A DNA stretch of 55,268 bases from Coprinopsis marcescibilis (GCA_004369085.1 ML210342.1:1-55268), one strand, 5' to 3'. Counted from the first letter of the stretch, positions 1 to 11,971 are shown. Translations and numbers: made by a program. The notes: generated by a model from the sequence alone, not told the origin.

Positions 1-585
1 GAAAATACATAGTCTTTATAAAATTGTCACGCCCCGTCACACTCAGCCGATCTCAACTCCGCTCGGCTCTGTCACGCAGACGACAGGCCAGCAGCTCAAA
101 CGCAGTGCAAGTCAGTTCTACGACCCAAAAAATGGAATGAATGGATTATTTATCATGAATACGGAGAATACAATGTACTAAGATAATGTTTGTGAGGGTC
201 CAGGCGAGTGTGTTTGGGCAGGGCATTTGGACGGAGCTTGAATACGTCACGCTGGGAAGCCTTGCAGAGACCCTCTTCGTTTAGAAGCGAACTACCTATC
301 TCTGGGCTAAAGATCTCTTAAAATTATGTTACAAATATGATCTACATATGCACTAGTAGTCCTGAAAAAATTTTAGAGGCGAACGCCCTCTGGCATTATC
401 TTCGATCTGGGGCGATACTGGGGTGCACGCCGATTTCGCGCAAATTTTCACCATTAAACGACACCTCCTGCCCTCACTTCTTACCCAAAAATCACGAAAA
501 AAACTGTGTAGCCATCCTAGAGAGTATTCACACCATACTGGCTCGTTACCCTGGCTCTCTGTAACGGTTCTACTGCTAAATTCAC

Positions 586-634
586 GATTTATAAACTCCC
601 AATGATTTATAAACTCCCAATGATTTATAAACAC
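586..634. repeat. 18-bp tandem repeat, about 2.7 copies
   Basis: The unit GATTTATAAACTCCCAAT occurs at 586-603 and 604-621, then in part at 622-632. The copies are identical, which suggests recent slippage. No gene covers it. Confidence 0.85.
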
Positions 635-1260
635 TAGGTCGGCGATAGTAAGGACGAGTGCGTGCCACTGCGGCTGCATAGGTCACCCGTCAGACAAGAA
701 GGAGTAATCAGCCACAGTACCGCTCCCGCAGTCTTGTGGTGATTTGGACCTGATTCGGGCACGTTACTGGAGCATGGCAACCTAACGCCCAAAGCTCTGG
801 TGTTGGCAAATGAAAGTAAGTGCTTCTCACTAGTAAATATGTATTATCTGTGACCAGGCGCGGAAGTAGAGTAGCTGGAAATGAGGCCTCATTTCCTTTA
901 TGTCGTCATATTTACGGATACTGTGTAGTACTTGCAGTGTTTTCAGCGCCGATCCTGCGGCGATCATATTTTCAAATGGCAAGTGCATCAGAATCAATTC
1001 ATAAGCAGTGTTCGACAAATTCCTTTGTGAACCGAGATATGTACCTTCGATCGCAAGTAATTTTTCGCCTTTCACGTTCTTAGCGGGAAATCTCATAGTA
1101 GCAAACTCCTTCAGTAGGGTTTACCAAGCCCATGTCTTATGGCGATGGAAAGTGCTAGCGACTTTGTGCCGAAACTGGGCGGCAGGTAAACATCGCGGTC
1201 TTCTTGGGGCGCCCAAGGGCGCCCATGGTTCCGGTTCCTCCTTCCGGTCAGCATCATCTG

Positions 1261-1306
1261 CACGTGTGGATCCATACGGGTCCACACACCCACATACTAG
1301 TATAAA
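1261..1306 (+). promoter_or_regulatory. Putative core promoter of the first P450
   Basis: TATAAA lies at 1301-1306, 108 bases before the ATG chosen at 1414. A palindromic E-box CACGTG sits at 1261-1266, and an imperfect inverted repeat (TGTGGATCC/GGGTCCACA) follows it. Spacing and position fit a TATA promoter; the role of the E-box is inference. Confidence 0.45.
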
Positions 1307-1413
1307 GGCTGCCACGAACACCCATCCCCCCGCGTTTTCATACTGTTTGCTGCCCACTTCTCCCCAGCTTACTTTCCAACTCTTTCTACGTGCCAAACGC
1401 TGGAAGCCACGCA

Positions 1414-3796
1414 ATGAACCTGAGCATTACAGCTTCTGCAGGTATTTTGGGTCTAGTAAGCCAATCTGCTGTTCGGGCGTCTAGACCGTAATGTTTATGA
1501 CTTTTCTTCTAGACATCGCACTTGATATTCAAGCGCTATGAGCCCTCTTTCATAACATATGTGCTTGTTAACGGCCTTGTCTCTGTGGGCTCGGTGTTTG
1601 TAGCGTACGCTTCTAGCGTCTCTAGACTCTCTCTGTTGCCGACAGTATTGTTCGTTGCGAAAGCTGTGGCAACATTCAACGCGTCCCTCGCTACCTCGAT
1701 CGCGCTTTATCGACTCTCACCATGGCACCCTTTGGCAGGCTATCCTGGTCCAGTCTTGGCCAGACTCTCCAAGTGGTATATGGTGTATTGGACATCCACG
1801 GGCAAACGCCACCTACTTCTTGCTCGGCGAGTCGCATGATCCTCGCGTGAATACAGTCATCCTTATTATTCATCATTCCATTTGTAGGCTCCATGAGCAG
1901 TATGGCGCTTGGGTTCGTGTCGGTCAGTGTTCGGTACTCTGCTGATTCCACGCGTTGTAACATAGGTGTTTGTAGGCCCCAACGAATTGTCTGTGAACTC
2001 TTCCGGCGCTATTCGTCCAATCTACTCCAAGCTCTTCAGGGGTCCTAGCTACCAAGGTATGCGTTTTGACTACATCTTTCAGGGCGGTAGCTGAGCAGCC
2101 TTTTACTATGTAGCTGCACCTCAGGATGCTGATGCACTGATTACGGCTATATCGCGCGAAGAACATGACCGACGGCTCGTGGCACGTTATTTCCCGCTGT
2201 TTTCGGAGATTATTTCGTCTGAACAGTGTGGGGTATAGGGATGGACGAAGGCCTTTTCCTCAGAGGCCTTACATCTGTATCGTTCCCATGCTAAGGTGAG
2301 AGTCATATCTCTACCTCTTGACGCCTGTCCGTCTTACCATGCATTTAGACGCGCACGGACCAATTTGTTGAGATCCTGCGTGGAATTTCCGCTGAAGGCT
2401 CAATCGACATGGCGAAGTGGATTAATCTGTGGTCGCTGTGCGTGAATTACTATATGCGCCCAAAAAAATAGGCTCAGCAATTTTGAACAGTGATATCACT
2501 GGCGATATGGCTTTTTCGGGAGGTTTCGAGACCTTAAAGTCGGGAGGGGACACGGAGGGTTGGATCGAAGTTGTACGTTCAATGGTCCTCTGGTCCATCC
2601 ATATTATCTCATGTTTGCTTGCTTGCACAGCTGCACATTGGATTGCTTTTTGTCGCTCGTGCGTGCTCTATGACGCTGTCTCGCAGGCCTACCTAACATA
2701 ATCTCGTAGTTCTCGGAAACGTCCCTTGGATGAGAGACATCATTGCTGCTGCGCCGCAACCAGGTCCTATTCGCGAGTTCCACAAGGTCCGTTCACTGCT
2801 TAAACACGCATGAATGGCCTACCACTGACAACTTTGGCTAGTTCACATCACGAAAGGTTGGGGAGACCAAGCTGAATGGGGCCGTTGTCAACAAGGACAT
2901 CATCGGTATTATCGTCAGTGTCATTCCAATTCAGTTCTGCTTAAACCACCCTGATGTCCATTTTTATGCAGCAAAACGAAACCGTGTTGACCAAAGAAGA
3001 GGCCATCTCAGACTCCTCTTTTATCATCATTGCAGGGTCAGACACAATCGCTCAAGGTCTTGCCGCATTCTTCCGATACATCGCCGGAGACGAAAAGATT
3101 CAGGAAAGGCTTCGTGCTGAGATTATTACGGCCTCTACTGGACAAGACGAAGTTGACGACGCCACGCTCTCTCGCCTTCCGTATCTGGATGCTTGCGTCC
3201 AAGAATCGCTTCGCTTAAAACCCCCCGTGGCAGCTGGTCCTCCCAGATGGAGTGGCGGCAAAACATATGTCGTGGAAAATCATGTGATTCCCCCCGAGAC
3301 CACCGTTTCTTGCCCCAACTACGCGTTGCACCACGATCGTGAGTCGTTCAAGATATATGGGCGCTTAAAGACGCTGACCCTGTTCAAGCCAAATACTTTG
3401 TCGATCCTGAGGAGTTCTTGCCCGAGCGTTGGCTGTCTTCCTTTAGCAAGGGAGTTCACAACACTGAGGCTTACGTTCCCTTTTGCTACGGACCTGGTAA
3501 CTGCATCGGAAAGCCTGTCGCTCTCTTCAACATGAAGTTCGTACCCTCCGTTCAGTTCAGTTATCTTAAGATGCTAACATCGATTGAAATATTAAACAGG
3601 TTAATGGTAGCAAAGGTCTTGACCAACTTCAGGATCTCCTTCTCTAAATCTGTGGACGTCGCGAAGTTCGATGAATCTTGGAAGGTAAGCATGTCTCATT
3701 GTTGTACTATACCAAAGTGCTTGCTGACAGACTATCTAGGAGTATGGTATCTGGAAACACGATCCGTTGTTGATAGACTTTGTCTCAATCCAGTAG
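1414..3796 (+). CDS. Cytochrome P450 monooxygenase (microsomal, basidiomycete type)
   Basis: A haem-thiolate monooxygenase, expected on the ER membrane with NADPH-P450 reductase; the substrate is unknown. My model has 14 exons: 1414-1455, 1513-1826, 1888-1922, 1976-2056, 2114-2178, 2239-2295, 2349-2437, 2491-2612, 2710-2786, 2842-2913, 2972-3338, 3389-3536, 3600-3684 and 3740-3796. They sum to 1611 nt (536 aa), a normal P450 length. Visible motifs are an N-terminal hydrophobic anchor, a proline hinge (HPLAGYPGP), I-helix AGSDT, K-helix ExxR (ESLR), PERW, and the haem loop FCYGPGNCIGK with its cysteine ligand. Intron 2 (1827-1887) starts GCGAGT, so it must be a GC-AG intron for the frame to close; any GT choice there breaks the frame. 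It converges on the hydrophobin. The CYP family was not assigned. Confidence 0.85.
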
Positions 3797-4559
3797 ATCA
3801 ACCTATTGTCGATGATCGATGATCTTGTATCTGTTCCACTTGTCTTTAGTGCTCAGACAATCGATTAGTTTTCTCGGTCTTCCTGTTAAGACCGTCGTTG
3901 ATGCGTTTGAGGGCTCGCTCGTCAGTGGCTAGTAGCACGTGCCTCGTCATCTTCCAAAGGCTAAACCAAACATTGTTTTGAAGCATCGTATAGCCTTCAC
4001 ATAACAATGACAATGACAGTGCTCCACCAGCAACGCGTCTCAACCTACTTCCTCCATCGTCCCCATTGTTTCATTCCCCCGGCAGCTTTAGCCTTGTTCT
4101 GCAAAGTTGGCTCGTCCTGCTGTGTATAACGCGGGATTTCCTGGCACAGGACTTGCAGGCTCAAAGCATGGTTGCGACACTGAAGCAGGGGTAAAATGGC
4201 CGATGACGTTGATATGCTGCCCTCCTCCAGCGAAGTTTCTTCGCTGCAGCACCTGGTGAGTTTCAGCTGGGGCTGGCTCCTACCAGCACCATATTTCAGC
4301 ACCTTAAGTCGATTAGACCAAGCCTCTCGGGCGTCAGATCGCCTCATTATTTCTCACATAAGAATGGGTATAGATTTTTGGTAACAAGAACAAGGTAAGA
4401 CAGGGAGCGACGAAACCAAGGGCCAGAAACCAATATAAACCCAAAGACGATGCAGGTGAACTAATCGCCTGCTAGCTAGTACGACTCTACGAGCGTGGCG
4501 CGTCCGACGAAATGTTCGCTTGACCTGAGACACTTCGATACACCACGGGCTCGAGCCAT
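3797..4559. other. Intergenic, P450/hydrophobin tail-to-tail
   Basis: This is the 3' side of two convergent genes. The open frames here, 60-100 codons on both strands, show no recognisable family and no splice-linked extension. Nothing else was seen. Confidence 0.5.
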
Positions 4560-5102
4560 CTAGAGACCGATGTTGATGGGGGTGCAGCCAATGGCAATGA
4601 TGCCATTCTTTAACCAAGTAGTGAGCACATCTCGCGCTCCAGGCGAAATTCAAACATTGAAGACTTACGAAGGTGTTGTTGTTGCAGCATACGGTCTGGG
4701 CATTGCAGTTGTTGCCGCCGATGCCGATGACGGTGAGAGGGGAGCAGGTAACTGGTAGACGGGGTGAGTTATCTGAATGATATCCAAACAGCCTCATAAA
4801 ACTCACTGCCGACGAGACCAGTGATCGAGCCAACGTTAATGCCCAGCAGAGCGGCCAAGACACCAACAACGGGAGCGTTGGACTATTATTGACTGAGTGT
4901 AAGCAGACTGGAAGAGGATGTCAGATTGGAGTGGTTTACTGACCTGTTGAACGGAGTTGCAGCACTGGATAGGGCCGGTGGTGCACTGAGGCGGGGTGGG
5001 AGGTGCGGGAGTGACTGGATCGGTGCGCTCAACGATAACACTTGCAGAGGCGATGAGAGCGAGCAGGAAGACAACGATAATGGAGCTGAGTCTGTGCATC
5101 AT
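4560..5102 (-). CDS. Class I hydrophobin
   Basis: A small secreted amphipathic protein that self-assembles at air-water interfaces and coats hyphae and fruiting structures. Four exons on the minus strand, 5102-4944, 4882-4807, 4751-4669 and 4607-4560, give 366 nt (121 aa). The N-terminus is a signal peptide (hydrophobic [13 protein letters not shown]), followed by a short Pro/Thr linker. All eight hydrophobin cysteines are present: C-X6-CC-X32-C-X12-C-X5-CC-X12-C-X7, inside the class I spacing ranges. ATGs at 5102 and 5099 are adjacent; the first is used here. A TATAAAA lies upstream at 5216-5210 on the minus strand. Exon phases close exactly. The class is secure; which developmental stage it serves cannot be read from sequence. 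Confidence 0.93.
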
Positions 5103-5209
5103 GTTTGCAAGGAGAGGTTGTTAAGGTGTCAAAGAACGGGGAAGGGGCTTGTCAAGTTCTGGTATGCAGCTGAGTTGCTGATGGTCTTTCAGAGCAGAAC
5201 CCGGTACCC

Positions 5210-5216
5210 TTTTATA
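5210..5216 (-). promoter_or_regulatory. TATA box of the hydrophobin gene
   Basis: TATAAAA on the minus strand, 107 bases upstream of the hydrophobin ATG. Strong TATA boxes are common in highly expressed hydrophobin genes. Confidence 0.55.
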
Positions 5217-6859
5217 CGGTCTCTGGCAAGCATATCCCTCTCTGTGCCGGCCGAAAGTTGAAAAATGGAGCCAAATTGGTCATAGACTGTGCACGCTACT
5301 CTCACACCGCGCGTGAAGGAAGCGCGTCTTCGGCGTCGAGACCTGTCTGTCAAAGTTGCTGTGACATTTCGGACCCAGGCTGGACAATCAGAATGTCATC
5401 ACGTTAAGCCTCCTTAATCATATACATATTCTCTGTTACTCATCTATATTCAAAGAACGGCAATAAATCAGGCTCTTGGTGATTCTGTTTTCCCGCAACC
5501 TTTAATCGCCCAACCTTCACCTGAGCAGGGCTTACCATAAAGTTCAAGATCGACAAATACATGCCCAATAGCATCAGCTAGACGAAAGGAAATTTCGAGC
5601 CATCTCCAGTCTTCCAGTATAAAGGGCAAAACTGCTCCAGGCCGGAGCGTTGAGCAAGCATATAGACAATAGATTCCGAGCGCTAAATTCAAAATCAACT
5701 TACATAAAGCCCCAACATCCTGCTTCTTGCTCCACAACAGCAGGAAAAATATCAGCTCAGTCACTACCCTTTGACATCTACTTCTGATGGACCGTGTCCT
5801 CGAGGTCTCCTTCAACTGGCGGAAACGTTCTAGGCTACTCGTGGTTTACAAATAGGGAACTTCTCCCTATGTCTTGGACGGAAATTAGCGGAGGTCTATT
5901 GCGTGAGTGCTATTTCTAGCTACGCTTATTGTGGTCTAGATCTCATAGACGGAGGGAATCTGTGGCTGACTCTGGCAGTTTGGATGCTGCTAAAGCTTCT
6001 CTTCTCTAAAAGCTATACACCATGTCGCAAATTGAGTCGCAGTGAGTCCTTAGGGTTGTCGCCCCGGGAGAACCTTTTCGGAAAAGGACGATGCTCGAGA
6101 ACGTGTGTTGATCCACATCCCCTATTATACATACATCTCCAGAAAGTCAATAAACCTCTTTACAGAAGCAAATACACCAACCTTTGGCCTTCGGTAGCAC
6201 GCGTTTCTCGACGTCGACTTATCAGAATTAGACCCATGGAACTATGGTAAGCACGATGCCCACAATCCTGGTACCCAATCACCGACACTGTGACAGACTC
6301 CTGTACCGCCTTGCATTTCTTTGACCCCAGCGTTAAATTAATCGCGGATTTCGGACGGCCAGAAACACCTCCAGCTGATTGATGCTCCACGAAAGAAGTA
6401 CCCTTATGTACTTTTATAGTAAACATTCTGACCAATGGCCAGCGGTGTTCCCTCGCTTTCATAAGGCAGAGTCTTCTGACACCTTGGGCATGAGGAACAG
6501 GTCTAGACATGTGTAGAGGTGGAGGGTAGTATTGAGTAAGAGGAAGAACTTAGACGTGTTGCAGCTACAGGTGTCGGCAATGCGGTGTATGAACGGACGC
6601 GAAATTGGCCTTAGGACAACACATTTTTGAGTATAGTTGAATGAGTCCGTTAGATATGGTCTCTTGTACTCATAGCGAATTTGAAATCACCACGTAAATT
6701 TCCAGATATTTAAAGGTATCCATGCCAGCAATTAGACGAGAGAAGTGTTGGGTGATTTTCCGTTTCGGAATCTTGGGCGGTTGCGATCGGCCCGAAGGTG
6801 CATCGGGAGTGTGGCCAGGTAGATGTTGAATCTTCTCCTTTGTTGCTGAGATCAGAGGC
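5217..6859. other. Gene-poor stretch
   Basis: No family recognised. The longest frames are 115-116 codons: 5468-5815 minus, 5903-6250 plus and 6160-6510 minus. The first has a hydrophobic middle. None continues across plausible introns into a known domain. The part next to 5217 is presumed hydrophobin promoter. Confidence 0.4.
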
Positions 6860-8516
6860 TCACCCTCGCCAGTAATTCGGCTTCAGGAACGGCAGGGGCG
6901 TAACAACGGCTTTCCGCAGTTTGTTCCGGACCTCGACCTCGAGTTCTGTGCCCTTTTTGTGAAGACCACTCTCCACGTACCCCATGGCGATGTTCTGTCC
7001 GAGCGTCGGTGATGGAATTCCAGAAGTTACTGACCCTGCAGCAGATTTAGAAGAGGTGCAATACTGTGATTGTTCCAATCGACCTACCAACTTGCTCATT
7101 CCCTGGCCCCATGATCTTTGCGCCCTCTAACGCACTCATGTCAGTCGATGCCCATCGAGCGCACAACTTGAGACTCACGTCTTGCGGGTGCTCCCTCAAT
7201 GATGAGGCCGACGCGCCGCCTCGAAGGGCCGTCCTTCAAAACCTGGCGAACAGCGTCAGCACCAATGAAGTTTCCGCTTTCCCGTCTGTCCTTGGCTATG
7301 AAAACGCAGTATCAGCCCTTAGATCTGACCTATTGTCGAATCAGTCATACATATCACCCAGGTCAAGCCAGCTTCAATTGGGTTGGTGGATTCGTCGATG
7401 TCGTTTCCGTATAGGCACATTCCAGCCTCGAGACGAAGACTGTCGCGTGCCCCGAGACCAGTCAGCTGGACGGGGTTTTTGGAGAGCATTCTAGCCACCT
7501 CTTCCGTTTGGTTTGGTGGGATAGAAATCTGATAAAGTGCGCATCAGCATAGCGGTCCGCAGAGTTCTTATAATAGGGGTAACCTCGAAACCATCTTCTC
7601 CAGTGTACCCGCCACGCGCGACATGCAGGTTGAACCCTTCCACAGGCACAAATGCGGATTTTCCGAACAGTAGGTCGCGCAAGTTGTACGAGGTAAGGCT
7701 TTGCAGGTAAGATGCTGCCCCGGGACCTGTCGCAAGACTGTGAGAAACCACCCTGCGAGGACTAAGAACACCAACGTACCTTGCAAAGCAAGCAAACCCC
7801 AGTTTTCCAAAATCTCCATCTCTACGGGTCCAGTCTTTCCCTTTTCAGTAGCGTTCCATTCCTGCAGCTTCTGCTTGAACCAGGCCAGATCTTGCTCCCT
7901 GCGCCCGGCATTGGTGACGACGTAGAAGGCGTCCGAGGCATGTTTGGTGATGATAGTGTCGTCAATGATACCTCCCTGTTCGTTCAAAAGCAGTGAGAGT
8001 GTTGAGCTGTACGCCGGGAGAGTCGACAGTGACGAAGGGGTCAACCACTCGAGGAATTCCGTCGCTGTTGCCCCACGGAAGCTTGTGGAATCGTAAGAAA
8101 CCGACCAAAAGACAAGGGACTCGGTAGACGTACTTGGACTGCACCATGTGTCCCACATCGAAGAGTCCGACGCTTTTCCGAACATGATTATGGCTGGCAA
8201 CTTGAAAACATTGTTAATCCCCAAAAGTCACTGGAACCGCCACGCCACATACCTTGCCCAACGTCTCCGTACGCCAAAGGCATCGAGTAGCCAGCAAAAG
8301 GAACCATTTTCGCGCCATTAGCGACATGGAAATCGTAGATACCGGTACGCTTCAACTAAAAGGAAAATGTTAGATTTATATCCCCAGGGAATAGGTCAGA
8401 CCATGTACTGGTTCTGAAGCGGTGCCATATCTTCTAGCACAAGTCCTCAGACCAGTCCCCGCACGAGACAGTCTGAGAGAGGTCCTAATACCGAGAGTTA
8501 TGCGCGAAGCAGTCAT
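6860..8516 (-). CDS. GCV1: Aminomethyltransferase, glycine cleavage T-protein (mitochondrial)
   Basis: Transfers the methylene carbon from H-protein-bound aminomethyl-lipoate to tetrahydrofolate, releasing ammonia, in the mitochondrial glycine decarboxylase complex. Minus-strand exons are 8516-8409, 8355-8253, 8200-8134, 8081-7780, 7726-7584, 7528-7330, 7295-7179, 7126-7088 and 7035-6860 (1254 nt, 417 aa). The first exon is rich in Arg/Ser and lacks acids, as in a matrix-targeting presequence, so I start at 8516 rather than at the longer upstream frame. T-protein motifs are clear: [51 protein letters not shown] and a C-terminal [10 protein letters not shown]. One junction is odd: the frame closes only with a 34-nt intron at 7296-7329, whereas the natural-looking GTGATA donor at 7357 shifts the frame. 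Divergent from coronin, 248 bp apart. Confidence 0.93.
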
Positions 8517-8764
8517 TATGGCACAAGATGGGGTCCAAAGAAAGCTCCTGGTGGTGACGCTGTGGGGTCGAGCATTTAGCTGGTGCCAATGTCCGCGCAT
8601 CAAACCCTAACCTTAGAGTCAACGGGCTGGGCTGGGCTCTGCGGGCTGTGAACGCGCTGCGTTACCATCGCTATCACCACCAATATCTACCCTTCCTCAT
8701 CCTCATACTTTCTGCTTAATAGCGACAGAATCTACTGTTCATATAAATTTGCAGTGGAAGAGTT
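8517..8764. promoter_or_regulatory. Divergent promoter, GCV1/coronin
   Basis: Only 248 bases separate the two start codons, so both promoters lie here. No clear TATA box is visible on either strand. The sequence has a stretch of GGGCT/GGGCTG repeats near 8625-8645. Confidence 0.5.
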
Positions 8765-10714
8765 ATGTCTCGCTTCGTCAGAGCCTCCAAATACCGGTGA
8801 GTTCAACAGGCCTATGCTTGAATCCCGCTCACGCGATTCTTGGTCAACCGCAGTCATGTCTTCGGCCAGAGCGCGAAGAAGGAGCACGGATTTGAGAACG
8901 TCAAAGTAACCAACAGTGCCTGGGATACCAATATCGTGTCTGCATCCGCTGTGAGCTCTCATTTGTGGCACTGAAAGCTGAACCGATGCTAAATCTACCT
9001 CGGTTTGGTAGTCGTATCTCAGCATCAACTGGAACTCCTCTGGAGGAGGCGCTTTCGCGATCTTGCCTCTGCCATCTCCGTTCCATGGTCTAAACGGATT
9101 CCCTCACAAGCTGCCTGATGGCTTGCCCCTAGCCCGAGGACACACCGCCACCGTTCTGGACACCGACTGGTCGCCTCACAACGATTCCATTGTTGCATCT
9201 GGAGGCGAGGATGGAAAGCTCATGATCTGGAAGGTGGAATCATCTACGTTTGATGGCTGGGGACAAGAAGGATGGACTCCCCAAGATTTCGATCCAGTTT
9301 CGCGCATCGACGCATCTGCGCGCAAAGTGGGTCAGGTCCTGTTCCATCCTACAGCATCCAACGTGTTGGCAAGTGCCTCTGGAGACGCCATGGTGAGGTT
9401 GTGGGATCTGGCTAACCCAGAAGACGCCAGGGTCACGCTCACCGGCCACGGTGATATCATCCAAAGCATGGCTTTCAACTCGACCGGAACCTTGCTCGCC
9501 ACCACATGCAGGGACCGTAAATTGAGGCTCTTCGATCCCCGAGCAGGCTCCGAAGCAGTCAGGATCAACGATGGCCACAGTGGAATCAAGGGCTCGCGTG
9601 TCGTTTGGATGGGTGATTTGGACAGGATCGCCACCACTGGCTTCAGCAAGATGTCCGAACGACAGGCTATCATTTGGGAGACAGGAGGCTTGACCAACGT
9701 CAAGACAATCTCATTGGATCAATCCGCCGGTGTCGTCATGCCCTTCTGGTCCGATAATAACATTCTGTTCCTCGGTACGTGACGCGTTTGATATGTCGCG
9801 TGCCGCAAACTCACTCGGCTTCCATTACAGCTGGCAAAGGGTCTGTAACTTACAATACCGCTCAGATGATTCGCCATCTTACCTCCATTCTCTAGAGACG
9901 GAAACATTCGCTACTACGAATACGAAAGCGACTCTTTGTTCGCCCTGTCGGAGTACAAGTCATCTGACCCTCAACGTGGCATGTGCTTCCTTCCTCGTCG
10001 TGCTCTCAATGTAGCGGATTGTGAGATTGCACGGGCGTACAAGGTCTACGGCTCAACCGTAGAACCCATTGCGTTCATTGTGCCACGAAAGGTTATTTCT
10101 CCATTCGTTTCTGCCTGCTATTCAGTTCTCTGACCCTTTTCGCAGGCTGACTCCTTCCAATCGGACATCTATCCCCCTGCACCTTCGAGCGACCCTTCCC
10201 TTTCAGCATCCGAGTTCTTCAACGGCAAGCAAGCACCAGCCAACTACGTTAGCCTTGGCGATGGTAGCGCAGTCTCTGGCCCATTCTCGCCCAGCGTTGC
10301 CTCTCCCACTGTCCTCCAACCAACCCGAACGTTCAGTGCTTCTGCTCCATCGCCTGCGGCTGCGCCTTTTCCTGTGGCGCCTTCTGCCTCCACATATACT
10401 CCGATACAAGTATCTGAACCAACACCCACTACTGCCAAGACCCATGATTTCGAAAGGACAGACTCGAGTTTCCCCGCAACCCCATCACGGTCACAATCCA
10501 TCAGCAGTTCGGAGGTTCGTAACTTTCGTAATGTTGTATTGAAATGTGACATTAACTATTGGTCTTGTAGACTGCAGTGAAAGAAGAGAATAGCCGACTC
10601 AACAGCGAACTTCGGGAAGCCCGCGAAAAGATCCGAAATCTCGAGTTGCAAGTCGAGAGCTTGAAAGCCAACGCGCGCAAAGCCGCCCAGGCTCTTCTCA
10701 GCGATTCCTCATGA
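8765..10714 (+). CDS. CRN1: Coronin (actin-binding WD40 protein)
   Basis: Binds F-actin and regulates Arp2/3 at cortical actin patches. Seven exons, 8765-8796, 8854-8950, 9012-9774, 9831-9840, 9896-10091, 10146-10514 and 10571-10714, sum to 1611 nt (536 aa), close to the usual fungal coronin length. The N-terminus carries the coronin signature (SRFVRASKYRHVFG). WD repeats follow (GHTATVLDTDWSPHND, FHPTASNVLASASGD, GHGDIIQSMAFNSTGTLLAT), then the post-propeller segment (CFLPRRALNVADCEIARAYK). A Ser/Pro/Thr-rich unique region leads to a C-terminal coiled coil rich in Glu, Leu and Arg that would trimerise the protein. Exon 4 is only 10 nt, encoding AGKG across its junctions. Every phase closes. 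Confidence 0.95.
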
Positions 10715-11124
10715 AAGATAGTGGTTTAGCTTGGCTCAAACGTGGCAAAGATTTAATAATGGAAGATCAAAATGTCTTGGTTGTAAACTTGTATTCATGT
10801 TCGTTTGATACCGTATACCTCATCTGATTGAGTCGCTGTCAACCATTCGCTACCATTCGCTACTTCGACGCAGAACCATCTAAAAGGGCCAAACTCCTCA
10901 CTTTCTTATTCCAAGAAAAGGTGTGCGGGTCTCACGGAATGTTTCTCCGCCGCCTAAATCCTTCTTCCATCTTCTCAATGCGAGTGCTATGATCTGTCCT
11001 GGAAATCCTTTCTAATGCTTTGTGGATGGGTCTACCGATACACATGGTTCTAACGACAGTGTCATGTGGGCATAGAGTATTTGTCGTGAGGTTATGTACT
11101 TTGACAAGTGTGGTTTGGTGCGCT
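10715..11124. other. Convergent intergenic region
   Basis: 3' regions of coronin and of the quinone oxidoreductase. A short direct repeat, CATTCGCTAC twice, lies near 10845-10862. No gene was seen. Confidence 0.5.
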
Positions 11125-11971
11125 TCAATCCCGCTTGACCTTGTTCAAGATGGTGTAGAACTGACGACCTTGGTTCTTTGCGATGGTGATCTCGAGCTCG
11201 GACGGCTGACGCGAGCCGTCACCTCCGGCCAGAGTTCCCGCACCCCAGGGAGAGCCTGCCAGACATAGATTCATCAGTTTCCTGGTTTGTACGAAATGAA
11301 TACACGCTTTGTAGGGTGGCGACGTACCTCCATGAACCTCCTCAATGTTTGACATCTCTTTGAAGGATGTGTAGTAACCCAATGGGACGTAGATGACACC
11401 ATGGTGCGCAAGGGTTGACAGGGCATTCATTGCGGTGACTTCTTGTCCTCCACCCATGGAAGCTGTTGAGACGAAAAGTCCGGCGTATTTCCCGCCGAGA
11501 GCACCCTGTGACCAGAGATAACCCGTTGCGTCCCAGAACGCCTGTGGACTACGTGTTAGCAACGTCGCCGCGCAAAAGCGTATCGCATACAGTACCTTGA
11601 GTTGGGCTGGCATGTTGCCGTAACGCGTTGGGATACCGAGGAGGAAACCGTCGTATTCCACGAGGGTCTCAGGGGTGGCGATAGGGTAGTCGGGTCTTGG
11701 GGGCACGCGCAGCATTTCAAGGATATCTTCGCCGAGAGTCTCAGGAACCCTAGGGCAAATTCAGTGGTGACCTCAGGAGTCGGCGCCTAATTGAGTACGA
11801 CGTACTGGTAGATGACGGCCTTGCCGCCAGCTTCCTCAATGCCCTTCTTTTCGGCCTCAGCCACTAGAACAACAATTAGTTCGTGTCAAATATTGGGATG
11901 ATATTGGACTTACATTTGGCGATGTGGCCGTACATAGTGTAGATGATGATAGCAATCGTGGGGCCCGACAT
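11125..11971 (-). CDS. NAD(P)H:quinone oxidoreductase, flavodoxin-like (WrbA/Pst2 type)
   Basis: FMN-dependent two-electron reduction of quinones, protecting against quinone redox cycling; cytosolic or eisosome-associated in the yeast relatives Pst2, Ycp4 and Rfs1. Exons on the minus strand are 11971-11914, 11863-11806, 11749-11596, 11541-11328 and 11255-11125 (615 nt, 204 aa), the family length. Motifs in order: an N-terminal beta strand and phosphate loop region ([14 protein letters not shown]), [35 protein letters not shown], and the C-terminal [19 protein letters not shown]. Alternaria Alt a 7 is a family member. A TATA box lies 64 bases upstream. Confidence 0.94.

Larger units (their letters stand above)
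1..1413. other. 5' gene-free stretch
   Basis: No conserved protein is recognisable on either strand. Two things stand out. A short tandem repeat lies at 586-634. A TG...CA-bounded segment at 25-333 begins TGTCACGCCCCG, which resembles the start of some fungal LTRs, but it lacks a matching target duplication. The last 150 bases are the presumed promoter of the P450 gene at 1414. Confidence 0.5.

Noticed and set aside
25..333. Solo LTR bounded by TGTCAC...TTACA
   Set aside because: Ends resemble an LTR but the flanking 5-mers (AAAAT, AATAT) do not match and no polypurine tract, primer site or coding remnant is visible.
5468..5815. 115-codon minus-strand frame with a hydrophobic middle
   Set aside because: No recognisable family, no splice extension and no promoter evidence; length is within chance.
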